Assembly (NCBI RefSeq): GCF_900113925.1
Contig: NZ_FORD01000022.1
Location: forward strand, 1 to 55,572
Direction: 5' to 3'
DNA length: 55,572 bases
Origin: Nitrosomonas sp. Nm34
GTDB taxonomy: Bacteria; Pseudomonadota; Gammaproteobacteria; Burkholderiales; Nitrosomonadaceae
Both the position numbers and the translations under genes were made by a program. Below the pieces are notes generated by a model, which searched no databases, was not told where the DNA came from, and saw nothing but the letters and a program-made list of their open reading frames with translations. Below, piece after piece: positions 36,885-47,974 of the stretch (position 1 is the stretch's first letter; every line of letters starts with the position of its first letter).

Positions 36885-36937
36885 CTCGGAGCCTAGTGTA
36901 TTTCCTGGCTGGGGCTCCGAGTGTTTGTTTTATTATT
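36885..36937 (+). terminator. Rho-independent terminator of the VOC gene
   Basis: CTCGGAGCC (36885-36893) and GGCTCCGAG (36913-36921) make a perfect 9-bp GC-rich stem, followed at once by TGTTTGTTTTATTATT. It lies 40 bp after the stop. The other strand lacks a T-tract, so it works rightward only. Confidence 0.8.
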
Positions 36938-36965
36938 CCTTCATAACGATTGAGATCGTTTGGAG

Positions 36966-39731
36966 TTATTGTGAAGCAGTCGCGGTAGTGATTTTGGAAA
37001 AGTCACCCGCTTTTATAATTGTCAACTTGTTGAAATCGAGATGGTTGCGTAGTGCTGCAAGAATTGATTGTGGAGTGAGCGCAGCGATGTTGGTTTCAAA
37101 CTCGATATCCCATTGCATGGTGCGTTTGCGTGTCAGGTAATTAGCCAGACGTTCAGCAAGTGCTTTGTCTTGCCCGCGTGCGATGCGTCGTGCTTGCAGA
37201 TAACCAGCCTTAGCTGTCTCAACTTCTTCTTTAGTAAAACCATCTTTCATGATGCGCGCCAGTTCTTCCTTCATGGCTGACTCAATTCGTGCACGGTTTT
37301 CTGGCGCGTAAATGGCATATATACTGAATTCGCCCTGTTCCTCAAAAGCGCTGGCTGAGAGACTCGAAGCGACATTATAGGACAAGCCTTCTTGTTCGCG
37401 GATGCGGCGCCATAGTCTTGAGTCGGCCGAACCACCCAGAAGATAGTTGCCTATAATCAAAGCAGGATAATCAGGATGATTATCACGCAACTTTAGATTC
37501 ATACCAGCTTGAAATACAGCATTGGCCTTATCAGGTGTTTCAATATCATGATTGATGGGTGTAATGTCTTGATAGAGCACAGGAATACGCTTATAGGGGT
37601 GTGGATTATTCCAGTCGCTAAAAAGCTGTTGCAAGAGTTGAGCTACTTCTTCCGGCTCAAAATCACCCACGATAGAAAATTCACTGTCTGACGCACCGAA
37701 TAGCTCACTGTGACATTGCTTTACTTCGTCAAGAGTCAATGCATTGATGCGTACAATACGCTCTTCTAATGTAGGTGTATAGTGCCAGTGCGAAGCAGGG
37801 TAAGGGGCAAGATGACGCTCTATGACCAAGCTTGCCTGGGCGCTAGGTTCACTTCGCTTGCTTTCTATGGATGACAGCATGGCGAGCTTTAGCTGTTCAA
37901 ACTCTTTTTCAGGGAAAGTCGGCTCACGCAATACTTCGGCAACCAGTCTTAGTGTATCAGGTAGGTTGGCACGGACAGTTTCGATGGAAACGCCTTCAAT
38001 ATCAACCTTGACCTGTGCTTTAAGTTTGTCGAATGCATCACGTAATGCTTCACGAGTATGGTGTTTCGTACCACGCATTAACATCGAACTAGCAATGTTA
38101 CACGCGGTAGAACGATTTTGCGTACTTTCTTCATCCCCCCAATGAAGTAAAAGTGATGCTACGACGGTACTGCCGCGGGTTTTCTTGGGTAACATCGCGA
38201 GCTTCATGCCTCCAGACAGGGTAGTACGAATGATCCTTGCTTCAATATTTTCAGGCGTGGGATCAAAGGCTTCTCCAGTGCTAACGCTGGGATCACCGCG
38301 ATACCCTTCAAGCATACGGGCTATGTTGGGGAGTGCTGGTATCTCGGCACGATCAGGGGCCGAAGTAGGTATAAATAAACCCAGGGTGCGATTGCTTGGT
38401 TTGAAATAGCTATTGGCGGCACGCTGTACCTCATCAAGTGTAGCTTGCTTGATGCGATCACGATGCAGGAACAGTAACCGCCAATCACCCATGGCAATGA
38501 ATTCAGTGAGCGTGATGGACAATTTGCGTGTATCGGCAAGTAGTTGCTCAATCTCATTTAGTAGGCGAGTACGAGCACGCTCAAGCTCTTCGGCAGTAAT
38601 CGGGTGATCAGTGAGCGATTCAACGGTATCGATCAGAACATCACGTGCAGTATCCAGCGGCATGTCGGGTCGTAGATTTGCGCTGAAAAAAGCATAACCA
38701 GCTTCGCGCAACTGTCGATCAAAACCTAAAACAGTGGTTGCATGTTTAGGCTCTACTAACGCTTTGTGTAATCTACCGCCAGGAACTTCTCTGAGGATGG
38801 TGACGAGTAGATCAATCGCAGCATATTCAGGATGTGCTCCAGAAGGAAGATGGTAAAGCGTGGCAGCAATCTGGGTATCCCCCACACGACGTAACTTAAC
38901 CATGCGTTCGCCATCTTGCGTTGGCTCGACCGTATAAGTTTTTTGCAATTGACGTGTCGGACGTGGAAGAGAGCCAAAATGACGCGCCACCATTTTCAAT
39001 GCTTCAGCCTCCTCGAATTTTCCGGCAATTACAAGCACAACATTATCTGGCTGATAGTAGTGGCGATAGAAAGCTTGTAATCGCTCAATCGGTACATTCT
39101 CGATATCTGAGCGTGAACCAATGATCGAGCGGCCATAATTATGCCAAGAATAAGCTGCTGAAGTCATGCGGTCAGATAGCACGCTGAAGGAACTGTTTTC
39201 ACCGGCTTCGAATTCGTTACGCACCACGGTCATTTCGCTATCGAGATCCGATTTTGCAACCCGTGAATTAACCATGCGATCCGCTTCCAGGCGGAGCGCC
39301 CAGTCAAGATTATCCTCACTGGCGGTAAAGGTTTCAAAATAATTAGTGCGGTCATAGGAAGTGGTACCGTTCCAACGGGCACCACGTTTGGTAAATTCAT
39401 TTTTGATGTCGGAAAATTGCTCAGTTCCTTTGAATAACAGGTGTTCGAGCAGATGCGCCATTCCTGCTTCGCCATAACCTTCATCACGGGAACCAACGAG
39501 GTAAACTACATTGACTGTAATCGAGTCAAGTGAGTTATCCGGGGCAAGCAGTAGGCGTAACCCATTGGTAAGCTGATATTCAGAGATACCTTCAACTGTC
39601 GTAATTTTAGTTAAACCAGCAGGAATTTCCACATTGGGTTGCTGAGCGTTAACTTCCTGTTGAGCGTTAATTTCCTTAAAGCAAGTAAGTGATACTGCAA
39701 AAGCGATAAATGTAATCAGATGTCGATGCAT
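36966..39731 (-). CDS. M16-family zinc metallopeptidase (pitrilysin type), exported
   Basis: 921 residues. The signal peptide (about 1-23, cut near INA) is followed by two M16 homology units. The first has the inverted zinc motif HLLEH (His93, Glu96, His97) in MAHLLEHLLFKGTEQF and the third ligand Glu173 in RNEFEAGE, 76 residues on. The second unit, after residue 480, lacks the zinc motif as expected. Members break down short peptides in the periplasm. It follows tyrA on the same strand after 142 bp and is convergent with the VOC gene. Confidence 0.9.
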   Translation of the reverse strand: MHRHLITFIAFAVSLTCFKEINAQQEVNAQQPNVEIPAGLTKITTVEGISEYQLTNGLRLLLAPDNSLDSITVNVVYLVGSRDEGYGEAGMAHLLEHLLFKGTEQFSDIKNEFTKRGARWNGTTSYDRTNYFETFTASEDNLDWALRLEADRMVNSRVAKSDLDSEMTVVRNEFEAGENSSFSVLSDRMTSAAYSWHNYGRSIIGSRSDIENVPIERLQAFYRHYYQPDNVVLVIAGKFEEAEALKMVARHFGSLPRPTRQLQKTYTVEPTQDGERMVKLRRVGDTQIAATLYHLPSGAHPEYAAIDLLVTILREVPGGRLHKALVEPKHATTVLGFDRQLREAGYAFFSANLRPDMPLDTARDVLIDTVESLTDHPITAEELERARTRLLNEIEQLLADTRKLSITLTEFIAMGDWRLLFLHRDRIKQATLDEVQRAANSYFKPSNRTLGLFIPTSAPDRAEIPALPNIARMLEGYRGDPSVSTGEAFDPTPENIEARIIRTTLSGGMKLAMLPKKTRGSTVVASLLLHWGDEESTQNRSTACNIASSMLMRGTKHHTREALRDAFDKLKAQVKVDIEGVSIETVRANLPDTLRLVAEVLREPTFPEKEFEQLKLAMLSSIESKRSEPSAQASLVIERHLAPYPASHWHYTPTLEERIVRINALTLDEVKQCHSELFGASDSEFSIVGDFEPEEVAQLLQQLFSDWNNPHPYKRIPVLYQDITPINHDIETPDKANAVFQAGMNLKLRDNHPDYPALIIGNYLLGGSADSRLWRRIREQEGLSYNVASSLSASAFEEQGEFSIYAIYAPENRARIESAMKEELARIMKDGFTKEEVETAKAGYLQARRIARGQDKALAERLANYLTRKRTMQWDIEFETNIAALTPQSILAALRNHLDFNKLTIIKAGDFSKITTATASQ

Positions 39732-39873
39732 AGGTGTTTTTTATTCTTGAATTAAGATTAATAAACGATTAAAAGACTGCTTTTTCAGCAGGAAGTTCGA
39801 TCAAGCTGCCTATTTTTATATTTGCAGAGTAAGCTTGCAGGAGAGTGACTCCATAGTGCAGTTGCCTGGAAAG

Positions 39874-40755
39874 CTAATCGCTTCTTAGCCATTGTTGCCG
39901 TGTTTGGCGAGCATTCGCAAATGTCTTTTCGAGTGCTTCTCCATCGTTATTTGCTAGAATAGTGCGTACATTGGTTAGCTCATTCTGATAAGCATCAATT
40001 TGTTTAAGTAACCATTCTTGGTTAGCTAGACAAATGTCGCGCCACATTTCCGGCGAACTGCTGGCAATGCGAGTGCAATCACGAAAACTGCTGCCTGCAA
40101 AGCGCAATATTTCTTCTAGTTTATCTTCCACGTTAGTGCGAACATGATTCATGAGCGTGAACGCTAGAATGTGTGGCAAGTGGCTGATAATGGCAAGTAT
40201 CCGATCGTGCTGATCTGCAGCCATGCAAGAGATTTTTGCACCACAATGCTGCCAGAGCGTTGAGACTAGTTTAATTGCCTGGTCATCATTTTCTGCCAAA
40301 GGGGTGATGATCAGATGTTTATCGCAGAACAAATGAGTACTTGCAGCTTCGGCGCCACTGAATTCAGTTCCGGCTATAGGGTGACAAGGAACGAAGTGAG
40401 TGAGATGTCGAACAAGATGCGTGCGTGCAGCCAATATTACATCTTGTTTGGTACTTCCCACATCAGAGACAATTGTGCTAGGTCCCAGAAAAGGAGCAAT
40501 CTGAGCCATGATGTTGCTGGTTTGACCTACGGGCATGGCAAGCAGGACAAAATCGGTGTCTTTCAGTGCAGATATTGGGTTACTCGCTACTTCATCAATG
40601 ATGCCCAGTTCAAGCGCACGCTGCAAATTTTTCTGGCTGCGTCCGATACCAACGATGTGCTTGACCATGCCTGCCTGACGCAATGCCAACGCAAAGGAGC
40701 CTCCAATCAAACCGACGCCAATGACAAGAAGCTTCTGAAGGAGGGGAGAGGCCAT
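39874..40755 (-). CDS. tyrA: Prephenate dehydrogenase
   Basis: Oxidative decarboxylation of prephenate (or arogenate) on the way to tyrosine. 293 residues, TyrA fold without a chorismate mutase part: a nucleotide site LLVIGVGLIGGSFALAL near residues 9-25, then VSDVGSTKQDV, FVPCHPIAGTE with the catalytic His, and an all-helical C-terminal domain (FAGSSFRDCTRIASSSPEMW). It is the last gene of the gyrA-serC-serA-pheA-hisC-tyrA row. aroA, which often follows in betaproteobacteria, is absent here. Confidence 0.9.
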   Translation of the reverse strand: MASPLLQKLLVIGVGLIGGSFALALRQAGMVKHIVGIGRSQKNLQRALELGIIDEVASNPISALKDTDFVLLAMPVGQTSNIMAQIAPFLGPSTIVSDVGSTKQDVILAARTHLVRHLTHFVPCHPIAGTEFSGAEAASTHLFCDKHLIITPLAENDDQAIKLVSTLWQHCGAKISCMAADQHDRILAIISHLPHILAFTLMNHVRTNVEDKLEEILRFAGSSFRDCTRIASSSPEMWRDICLANQEWLLKQIDAYQNELTNVRTILANNDGEALEKTFANARQTRQQWLRSD

Positions 40756-40809
40756 GGGTGCGTATCTTTAGGTGGACTTTGGGATGATCGTCATTGCGGA
40801 TAGGAATCT

Positions 40810-41928
40810 TCAGAGAGAGGTTTTCAATACTTGTTCCAAAGCATGTAGGAATTTCTCATTCTCAGATTCCAGTCCAATGGTAACTCTTAAATGATGAGGC
40901 ATGTCGTAAACACCGAGTGGGCGTACGATAACGCCTTGCTCGAGCAAGCTTTGGTAGGTTTTAATGGTATTGGTAGCATCCCCTCTCACGCGGAAGCTGA
41001 TGAAATTTCCATAAGAAGGGATATATTCCACCCCCAATTGGCGCAGGCCATTGGTAATCTGCAGCATGCCCGCCCGGTTGAGTGTATAGGAACGTTTAAC
41101 AAATTCGGTATCTTGTAATGCAGCGAGCGCTCCGACTAATCCAATACTATTGACATTGAACGGTTGGCGGATGCGGTTCATTAAATCGGCTAAATCAGGA
41201 TGAGCCAGCGCAAATCCTACCCGGATGCCTGCTAGGCCATAGGCTTTTGAAAAGGTGCGGGTAATTAATAGATTGGAAAATTTTCTTAACCACGAAATAC
41301 TATTGGCTTTATTAGCTTCAGGCAGATATTCATCGTAGGCTTCGTCTAAAATGACCAAGACGTCCGGTGAAACCCGCTCAAGAAAGCGTAATAGATCATC
41401 AGCATCGCAGAGCGTACCTGTGGGATTATTGGGATTAGCGATAAAGACGATACGTGTTTCTGGTGTGATGGCATTGAGCATGGCAACTAGATCATGGCCA
41501 TAAAGCCTGGCAGGAACGGCTATACCATGCGCTCCTAGTGCCTGTGCCAGCAATGGATAAATTGCAAAAGCATGTTGTGAATAAACCGCTGAAGCACCTG
41601 GTTTCAGAAAAATACGAGCAGCTAGTTCCAGCACATCATTCGAGCCATTCCCGAGTACAATTTGATCGACATTGACGCCATAGTGTTTTGATAAAGCATT
41701 TTTTAGCTCAAAACCACTTCCATCAGGGTATCGGGCAATTTCCTGGAGTGCGCTAGTCATTGCTTCGATAGCCAAAGGGCTGGTTCCGAGCGGATTTTCG
41801 TTAGAAGCAAGTTTAATAACACCATATTTTTCCAGGCCAAGCTCTCGTACCAGTTCGGAAATGGGTTTCCCTGGCTGATAAGGGTGGATAGCTCGGATAC
41901 ATTCTGGTGCAAGTTCACAAAGTTTCAT
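40810..41928 (-). CDS. hisC: Histidinol-phosphate aminotransferase
   Basis: Class I/II PLP aminotransferase of 372 residues. The N-terminal [33 protein letters not shown] (Asp195, Tyr198) and PLP-Lys228 in [12 protein letters not shown] fix the family. Next to pheA and tyrA, it may serve histidine synthesis and also transaminate phenylpyruvate or its precursors, as HisC enzymes near aromatic genes do; that is inference. It follows pheA by 51 bp and precedes tyrA by 54 bp. Confidence 0.9.
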   Translation of the reverse strand: MKLCELAPECIRAIHPYQPGKPISELVRELGLEKYGVIKLASNENPLGTSPLAIEAMTSALQEIARYPDGSGFELKNALSKHYGVNVDQIVLGNGSNDVLELAARIFLKPGASAVYSQHAFAIYPLLAQALGAHGIAVPARLYGHDLVAMLNAITPETRIVFIANPNNPTGTLCDADDLLRFLERVSPDVLVILDEAYDEYLPEANKANSISWLRKFSNLLITRTFSKAYGLAGIRVGFALAHPDLADLMNRIRQPFNVNSIGLVGALAALQDTEFVKRSYTLNRAGMLQITNGLRQLGVEYIPSYGNFISFRVRGDATNTIKTYQSLLEQGVIVRPLGVYDMPHHLRVTIGLESENEKFLHALEQVLKTSL

Positions 41929-41979
41929 AAAAACAATATTGAAATAAAAAATTACTAGGATCAGGAATAGATCACATTA

Positions 41980-43047
41980 TTACACGGAAGGATATGAGCC
42001 AAGTATTTTAAGGAAAGTCGCTTTGTTGCGAATTTCCTCAAGCGCTTTTGCAACGTTGTCATCTTGTTGATGGCCCTCTATATCGATAAAAAATACATAT
42101 TCCCAGAGCCCTCTACGAGAAGGCCGGGATTCGAGCCGGTTCATGCTAACTTGATAGCGAGCAAAGGGGGCTAATAGTTCATGGATGGCGCCAGGTCGGT
42201 TACTTGTCGACGTGACAATGGAAGTTTTATCTTTGCCAGAGGCAGAAACTTGCTGTGTGCCAATCACTAGAAATCGAGTGGTATTGTTAGGATCATCTTC
42301 AATATTTTTGGCGCAGATGGTAAGACCAAACACGTCAGCAGCTTTCCTTCCTGCAATAGCGGCCGCATTTTTGTCTGCTGCAGCCATTCGAGCTGCATCA
42401 GCATTGCTTGCGGTATCAATGCGTGCTATGGCTTGCAGATTGGGTAAATGTTTGTTCAGCCAACCAAGGCATTGCGCAAATGATTGTGGGTGGGAGTAAA
42501 TTTTTTGAATAACTGTTAGATCCGTTTGTTGCGCTATCAAACACTGATGGACTGGCAATTCTATTTCACCACATACAGTGAGTGAGGTTTGTAATAACAA
42601 ATCCATAGTCCGTCCGACAGCACCTTCTGTAGAGTTTTCCACAGGGACAACACCATAGCTAGCAGTACCTGATTCTACCTTGCGAAAAACATCATCAATC
42701 GAATTGCAGGCTAGAGTTGCCACGGTGCTGCCAAAACGTTTGGTTACAGCTTCTTCAGAAAAAGTTCCTTGAGGGCCAAGATAAGCAATAATCAAGGGTT
42801 CTTCCATCGCCCGGCAAGCCGATATGATTTCTATGAATAATTGTGTAATATGCTCATTGGTGAGTGGTCCGGGATTTAACTGCTGTAGACGTGCCAATAC
42901 CTGAGATTCGCGTTCAGGACGGTAGGTTACACCATTCTTCTGATGCCCAATTTGTTGTGCTAACTCAGCACGCATATTGATGAGCCTAAGTAATTCGCTA
43001 TCAATCGAATCGATTCGATCTCGCAACTGTTTGAGTTGTTCAGTCAT
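41980..43047 (-). CDS. pheA: Bifunctional chorismate mutase/prephenate dehydratase
   Basis: 355 residues in three parts: an AroQ chorismate mutase (1-90: LRDRIDSIDSELLRLINMRA), a prephenate dehydratase (about 87-270: IAYLGPQGTFSEEA, VPVENSTEGAVGRTMD, RFLVIG) and an ACT domain whose NRLESRPSRRGLWEY is the phenylalanine-binding ESRP motif. Feedback inhibition by phenylalanine is therefore likely. It starts 12 bp after serA ends. Confidence 0.95.
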   Translation of the reverse strand: MTEQLKQLRDRIDSIDSELLRLINMRAELAQQIGHQKNGVTYRPERESQVLARLQQLNPGPLTNEHITQLFIEIISACRAMEEPLIIAYLGPQGTFSEEAVTKRFGSTVATLACNSIDDVFRKVESGTASYGVVPVENSTEGAVGRTMDLLLQTSLTVCGEIELPVHQCLIAQQTDLTVIQKIYSHPQSFAQCLGWLNKHLPNLQAIARIDTASNADAARMAAADKNAAAIAGRKAADVFGLTICAKNIEDDPNNTTRFLVIGTQQVSASGKDKTSIVTSTSNRPGAIHELLAPFARYQVSMNRLESRPSRRGLWEYVFFIDIEGHQQDDNVAKALEEIRNKATFLKILGSYPSV

Positions 43048-43059
43048 GGGAAATCAATA

Positions 43060-44268
43060 TTAGTCTGAATTTTCTGCCAGAATGGGCAAATAACGTACCA
43101 GTAAGGCGCCTGTGATGCTAGAAAGATCCTCAATCACATTTTCTGATACTGGACTGTCTATATCTACCAAGGTATAGGCCATTTCACCACGAGATTTGTT
43201 GGTCATATTATGTATATTCAGTCCCGCATTAGCCATGCAAGTTGATATTTGACCCAAAAGATTGGGAACATTGGCGTTGGCAATGGCAACCCGGTAAGGT
43301 GATCCTCGTTCCATCACTACATCCGGAAAATTAACCGTATTAATAATATTGCCGTGTTGTAGATAATTCATCAATTGATTAACAACCATTATCGCACAGT
43401 TTTCTTCCGCTTCCTGAGTGGATGCGCCCAGGTGAGGTAATGTAATGATTGCTTCATGATGCTGTAATTTTTGGCTGGGAAAATCACATACATAATATTT
43501 AATCTTACCATTCGTGATGCCAGCGAGCACTGCATCTTCATTAGCAATTGCATCACGGGAAAAATTAAGAAGTATGGTGTCTCGCTTTAAATAGCGTATC
43601 ATCTCATCATTAATGAGATGATAAGTAGAATCCATTAGAGGCACGTGCAACGAAATGAAATCACTGTGGCGCAACAGATCTTCGATACTGTGGGCTTTTT
43701 GTACCTCTGAAGAGAGACTCCAGGCAGATTCAACCGTAATTTTTGGATCATACCCCAATACTTTCATGCCAAGCTTAATGGCAGCATCTGCTACAAGCCG
43801 CCCAATTTTGCCTAAACCAATGATGCCAAGCGTCCGTTTGGGCAATTCTACTCCCAAGAATTTTTTTTTGTGATCTTCAACCTGCTTGTGTAAAGCTTTA
43901 TCATCACCTTGCAAACTTTCGACAAAACGAAATGCAGGAATCAGATTGCGTGCTGCTATTAACATACCGGCTAATACCAATTCTTTAACTGCATTAGCAT
44001 TAGCACCAGGTGTATTAAATACTGGAACACCACGGCAATTCATTTCGTTAATAGGAATATTATTGGTACCAGCGCCGGCTCGCCCAATTGCGATAACGCT
44101 TTTGGGTATGTCCATGTTCAGCATATTGTGCGAACGTACCAAAATGGCATCGGGATGAGCTAAATCACTACCGATATGGTAATGATCTGAGGGAAAACGC
44201 TTCAACCCAACTGCTGAAATTTGATTAAGCGTGAGAATATTAAAAATTCTTTGCGTCTGATCAACCAT
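43060..44268 (-). CDS. serA: D-3-phosphoglycerate dehydrogenase
   Basis: First step of serine synthesis, making 3-phosphohydroxypyruvate. About 402 residues: a catalytic domain with RAGAGTNNIP, a Rossmann domain with GIIGLGKIGRLVADAA, the active-site Arg in NFSRDAIANE, the Asp/Glu region and His in LPHLGASTQEAE, and a C-terminal ACT domain (FPDVVMERGSPYRVAI onward) that suggests serine feedback. The ATG at 44268 overlaps the serC stop by eight bases (ATGGTTGA), pointing to translational coupling. A TTG at 44280 is the other possible start. Confidence 0.9.
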   Translation of the reverse strand: MVDQTQRIFNILTLNQISAVGLKRFPSDHYHIGSDLAHPDAILVRSHNMLNMDIPKSVIAIGRAGAGTNNIPINEMNCRGVPVFNTPGANANAVKELVLAGMLIAARNLIPAFRFVESLQGDDKALHKQVEDHKKKFLGVELPKRTLGIIGLGKIGRLVADAAIKLGMKVLGYDPKITVESAWSLSSEVQKAHSIEDLLRHSDFISLHVPLMDSTYHLINDEMIRYLKRDTILLNFSRDAIANEDAVLAGITNGKIKYYVCDFPSQKLQHHEAIITLPHLGASTQEAEENCAIMVVNQLMNYLQHGNIINTVNFPDVVMERGSPYRVAIANANVPNLLGQISTCMANAGLNIHNMTNKSRGEMAYTLVDIDSPVSENVIEDLSSITGALLVRYLPILAENSD

Positions 44269-45364
44269 AGATCTTCTCAAATTCTTTCATGAAAGAAACC
44301 AGAGCCATGACGCCTTCATAGGGCATGGCGTTATAGATTGAAGCGCGCATTCCACCTACAGAACGGTGGCCTTTTAATTGGAGTAATCCCTGCGCCTTAG
44401 CTTGCTTTAAAAATTCATTGTCCAGTGCAGCATCTTTCAGTGTAAACGGAATATTCATCCGTGACCGGTCAGGTCTAGCAACAGGGCATTGATAGAAATC
44501 ACTAGCATCGATGAAATCATAAAGCAATTTGGATTTAGAGATATTGATCGTCTCCATGGCTATTAATCCCCCCTTTTGTTTCAGCCACTCAAGCACAAGA
44601 CCCATGATATAAATTTGGTAGGTAGGGGGTGTGTTATACATGGAGTGATGCTCTACATGAGTTTTATAATGATACATGGTAGGAGTACCATTTAGCGGCT
44701 TACTTAGTAAGTCCTCGCGTACGATCACAACTACAAGCCCAGCTGGACCGATATTTTTCTGAGCGCCCGCATAAATGAGCCCAAACGGTGTGACATCTAG
44801 CGGTCGTGACAAAATATTGGAAGACATATCCGCTATCAGGGGAATATCAGCTCTCCCGCCTTTCACTTGTGTAAGATCGGGTATCCAGTTGAACTCCACT
44901 CCGCCAATGGTTTCGTTGGGTGTGTAATGGACATAAGCACTGTCAGGGTCAATTTCCCATTTATCGAGTGTAGGGACATAGGTAAAATGCGCATCTTCTG
45001 CTGAAGCAGTGAGATGAACTGTGCAATATTTTTTTGCTTCATCAATAGCTTTTTGTGACCATTGACCCGTGTTAACGTAATCAGCTTTCTTTTTTTCATG
45101 CAGAAGGTTCATTGGCACCATGGCAAATTGACTGGACGCCCCCCCTTGAAGAAAAAGTATCTTGTAATGATCAGGGATGATCGCGAGTTCGCGTAAATCT
45201 CTTTCGGCTTTGGCGGCGATGGACATGAATTCCTCACCGCGATGACTCATCTCCATGACAGACATGCCGCTGCCATGCCAATCCAGCATTTCATCACGAG
45301 CTTTTACGAGTACTTCTTTGGGCAATACAGCTGGTCCGGCACTAAAGTTATAGATTGTGTTCAT
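44261..45364 (-). CDS. serC: Phosphoserine aminotransferase
   Basis: Converts 3-phosphohydroxypyruvate to phosphoserine and also serves pyridoxal phosphate synthesis. 367 residues, class V aminotransferase. The N-terminal YNFSAGPAVLP, GGASSQFAMVP, ADMSSNILSRP and PLP-Lys203 in YAGAQKNIGPAGL are as in the family. It lies 63 bp after gyrA and overlaps serA by eight bases, so two consecutive steps of serine synthesis are coupled. Confidence 0.95.
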   Translation of the reverse strand: MNTIYNFSAGPAVLPKEVLVKARDEMLDWHGSGMSVMEMSHRGEEFMSIAAKAERDLRELAIIPDHYKILFLQGGASSQFAMVPMNLLHEKKKADYVNTGQWSQKAIDEAKKYCTVHLTASAEDAHFTYVPTLDKWEIDPDSAYVHYTPNETIGGVEFNWIPDLTQVKGGRADIPLIADMSSNILSRPLDVTPFGLIYAGAQKNIGPAGLVVVIVREDLLSKPLNGTPTMYHYKTHVEHHSMYNTPPTYQIYIMGLVLEWLKQKGGLIAMETINISKSKLLYDFIDASDFYQCPVARPDRSRMNIPFTLKDAALDNEFLKQAKAQGLLQLKGHRSVGGMRASIYNAMPYEGVMALVSFMKEFEKIYG

Positions 45365-45427
45365 CGGTGGATTTCTGAATTATTTCAATTTAAATCTGCG
45401 GTTTCTCAATTTCAAAGGAGATTGATC

Positions 45428-47974
45428 CTATGTTTCATCAGTTTCAATCACTCTTTCGAGTCCAGCAAGTTTTTCTCCCTGATCTAAGTTAATGAGTATA
45501 ACCCCCTGAGTGGCACGACCCATTTCACGAATTTCATTGACACGGGTTCGAATCAATACACCCCCTGTTGTGATCAGCATGATTTCATCATCGGGCTTGA
45601 CGAGTTGTGCTGCTACCACTTTGCCATTACGTGCGCCCGTGTTGATTGCGATCATGCCCTGGGTGCCACGGTTATGGCGAGTATATTCGCTGATCGGAGT
45701 ACGTTTGCCGTATCCATTTTCGGTCGCCGTCAAGACAGCTAATTCCTCGTTTTCAGCGACAAGCATTGAAATAACTTTGTGTCCAGCACCGAGCTTCATT
45801 CCGCGCACACCACGCGCACTGCGCCCCACTGCTCGAACATCATTTTCGTCGAAACGCATGGCCTTGCCGTTGTCCGAAAACAGCATGACATCATGTTTTC
45901 CTTCGGTTAATGCGACACCGATGAGATAATCATCTTTATCGAGATCGATTGCAATAATTCCATTATTGCGTGGCCGTGAGAATTCAGACAGGGGTGTTTT
46001 TTTAACAGTGCCGAAAGCAGTCGCCATAAAAATATAACGGTTGTCATCGAATATTTTTACCGATAATACTGCGTTGATTTTTTCATCCTTTTCCAACTGT
46101 AGCAGATTATTTATGGGTTTTCCTCGAGAAGATCGACTACCCTGAGGGACATTGTAAACCTTAACCCAATATACGCGCCCTAGGCTAGAAAAACACAGTA
46201 TATAATCATGGGTGTTGGCGATGAACATATTATCAATGAAATCATCTTCTTTAGTCGTTATCGCTAATTTTCCACGACCACCACGTTTTTGAGCTCGATA
46301 ATCGTCCATCAGCTGTGATTTGATGTAACCCGCATGCGACAATGTAATGACGACATCGGCTGGTGCAATCAAATCTTCTGTGTTTAAATTTTGGGTATCA
46401 ATAACGATTTCACTGCGACGTTTATCCCCAAATTGCTGCTTTATACTGGTGAGTTCTTCCGAAATAATAGCAGTAATTCGCAGGGGATTAGCAAGAATAT
46501 CCAGAAGATCAATGATTTTATCAATGATCTGTCTATATTCATCAGTAATTTTATTTTGTTCTAAGCCGGTAAGGCGTTGAAGGCGAAGATCCAGGATGGC
46601 CTGGGCTTGTGTATCAGACAGGCGATAACTTTGATCGAATAAACCAAATTCAGCTGCTAATCCCTCTGGACGAAAAGCTTGTGCATCGATCATTGCTCGC
46701 GTGAGCATTTCTTCTACCAACCGGGAGCGCCAAACTCTAGACATGAGTGTTCTTTTAGCTTCGGCAGGTGTGGGTGCAGCTTTGATGAGTGCGATAATTT
46801 CATCTACATTCGATAATGCGACCGCTAAGCCCTCGAGCAAGTGTCCACGTTCACGTGCTTTCTTCAATTCAAAGCGGGTGCGGCGCGTCACTACTTCACG
46901 CCGATGACGCAGAAATGCTTCTAAAATCTGTTTTAGATTCAATAGGCGAGGTTGACCATTTATCAGGGCTACCATGTTCATCCCGAAGGTATCTTGCATC
47001 TGAGTTTCTTTGTACAGATTATTCAAGACTACTTCTGGAATTTCGCCGCGCTTCAACTCAATGACGACACGCATGCCTGATTTATCAGATTCATCTCGTA
47101 ATTCAGAAATTCCCTCGATTCTTTTATCACGTACTAATTCACCGATACGTACCAATAAATTAGCTTTGTTTACCTGATAAGGTAATTCATCAATGATGAT
47201 GCTGTGGCGATTACCTTTATCGATGTCTTCGAAATGCGTGCGAGCTCGCATGATTACCCGACCTCGCCCAGTATGGTAACCATCTCTTATGCCTGCTGTT
47301 CCATAAATAATGCCGGCTGTAGGGAAATCAGGTGCTTGAATATAATCCATTAACGCATCTATATTCACTTCCGGATTATTAAGTAACAAAAGACTGGCAT
47401 CGATTACTTCTTGTAGATTGTGTGGCGGAATACTGGTCGCCATGCCTACTGCAATTCCCGAAGAACCGTTGATGAGTAAATTGGGAATCTTTGCTGGAAA
47501 AATGAGTGGCTCATGTTCAGACCCGTCATAGTTAGGCCCGAAATCAACCGTATCTTTGTCCAGATCGACAAGTAATTCATGCGCGATACGCGACATTCGA
47601 ATTTCGGTATAGCGCATGGCTGCGGCGTTATCACCATCAACCGAACCAAAGTTGCCTTGTCCATCGATTAACATATAACGTAAAGAAAAATCTTGAGCCA
47701 TTCGGACAATGGTGTCATATACCGCGGTGTCACCATGTGGATGATATTTACCAATAACATCTCCTACAATACGCGCAGATTTTTTATAAGGACGGTTCCA
47801 GTCATTTGAGAGTTCATGCATGGCATACAGAACTCGCCGATGGACTGGCTTCAGCCCGTCCCGAACATCGGGTAGAGCACGTCCCACAATGACGCTCATA
47901 GCATAATCCAGATAGGAGCGTCGCATCTCTTCTTCGAGACTAATAGGTAAAGTTTCCTTGGCGAATTGGTTCAT
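45428..47974 (-). CDS. gyrA: DNA gyrase subunit A
   Basis: Breakage-reunion subunit of gyrase, 848 residues. The catalytic Tyr122 is in [11 protein letters not shown]. The quinolone-resistance region [14 protein letters not shown] has Thr83 and Asp87, so no classical resistance change is evident, although Ser is more usual at 83. The C-terminal pinwheel has the GyrA-box-like QKRGGRGK. It heads a leftward row with serC, serA, pheA, hisC and tyrA. Its upstream region is shared with the divergent argD. Confidence 0.97.
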   Translation of the reverse strand: MNQFAKETLPISLEEEMRRSYLDYAMSVIVGRALPDVRDGLKPVHRRVLYAMHELSNDWNRPYKKSARIVGDVIGKYHPHGDTAVYDTIVRMAQDFSLRYMLIDGQGNFGSVDGDNAAAMRYTEIRMSRIAHELLVDLDKDTVDFGPNYDGSEHEPLIFPAKIPNLLINGSSGIAVGMATSIPPHNLQEVIDASLLLLNNPEVNIDALMDYIQAPDFPTAGIIYGTAGIRDGYHTGRGRVIMRARTHFEDIDKGNRHSIIIDELPYQVNKANLLVRIGELVRDKRIEGISELRDESDKSGMRVVIELKRGEIPEVVLNNLYKETQMQDTFGMNMVALINGQPRLLNLKQILEAFLRHRREVVTRRTRFELKKARERGHLLEGLAVALSNVDEIIALIKAAPTPAEAKRTLMSRVWRSRLVEEMLTRAMIDAQAFRPEGLAAEFGLFDQSYRLSDTQAQAILDLRLQRLTGLEQNKITDEYRQIIDKIIDLLDILANPLRITAIISEELTSIKQQFGDKRRSEIVIDTQNLNTEDLIAPADVVITLSHAGYIKSQLMDDYRAQKRGGRGKLAITTKEDDFIDNMFIANTHDYILCFSSLGRVYWVKVYNVPQGSRSSRGKPINNLLQLEKDEKINAVLSVKIFDDNRYIFMATAFGTVKKTPLSEFSRPRNNGIIAIDLDKDDYLIGVALTEGKHDVMLFSDNGKAMRFDENDVRAVGRSARGVRGMKLGAGHKVISMLVAENEELAVLTATENGYGKRTPISEYTRHNRGTQGMIAINTGARNGKVVAAQLVKPDDEIMLITTGGVLIRTRVNEIREMGRATQGVILINLDQGEKLAGLERVIETDET

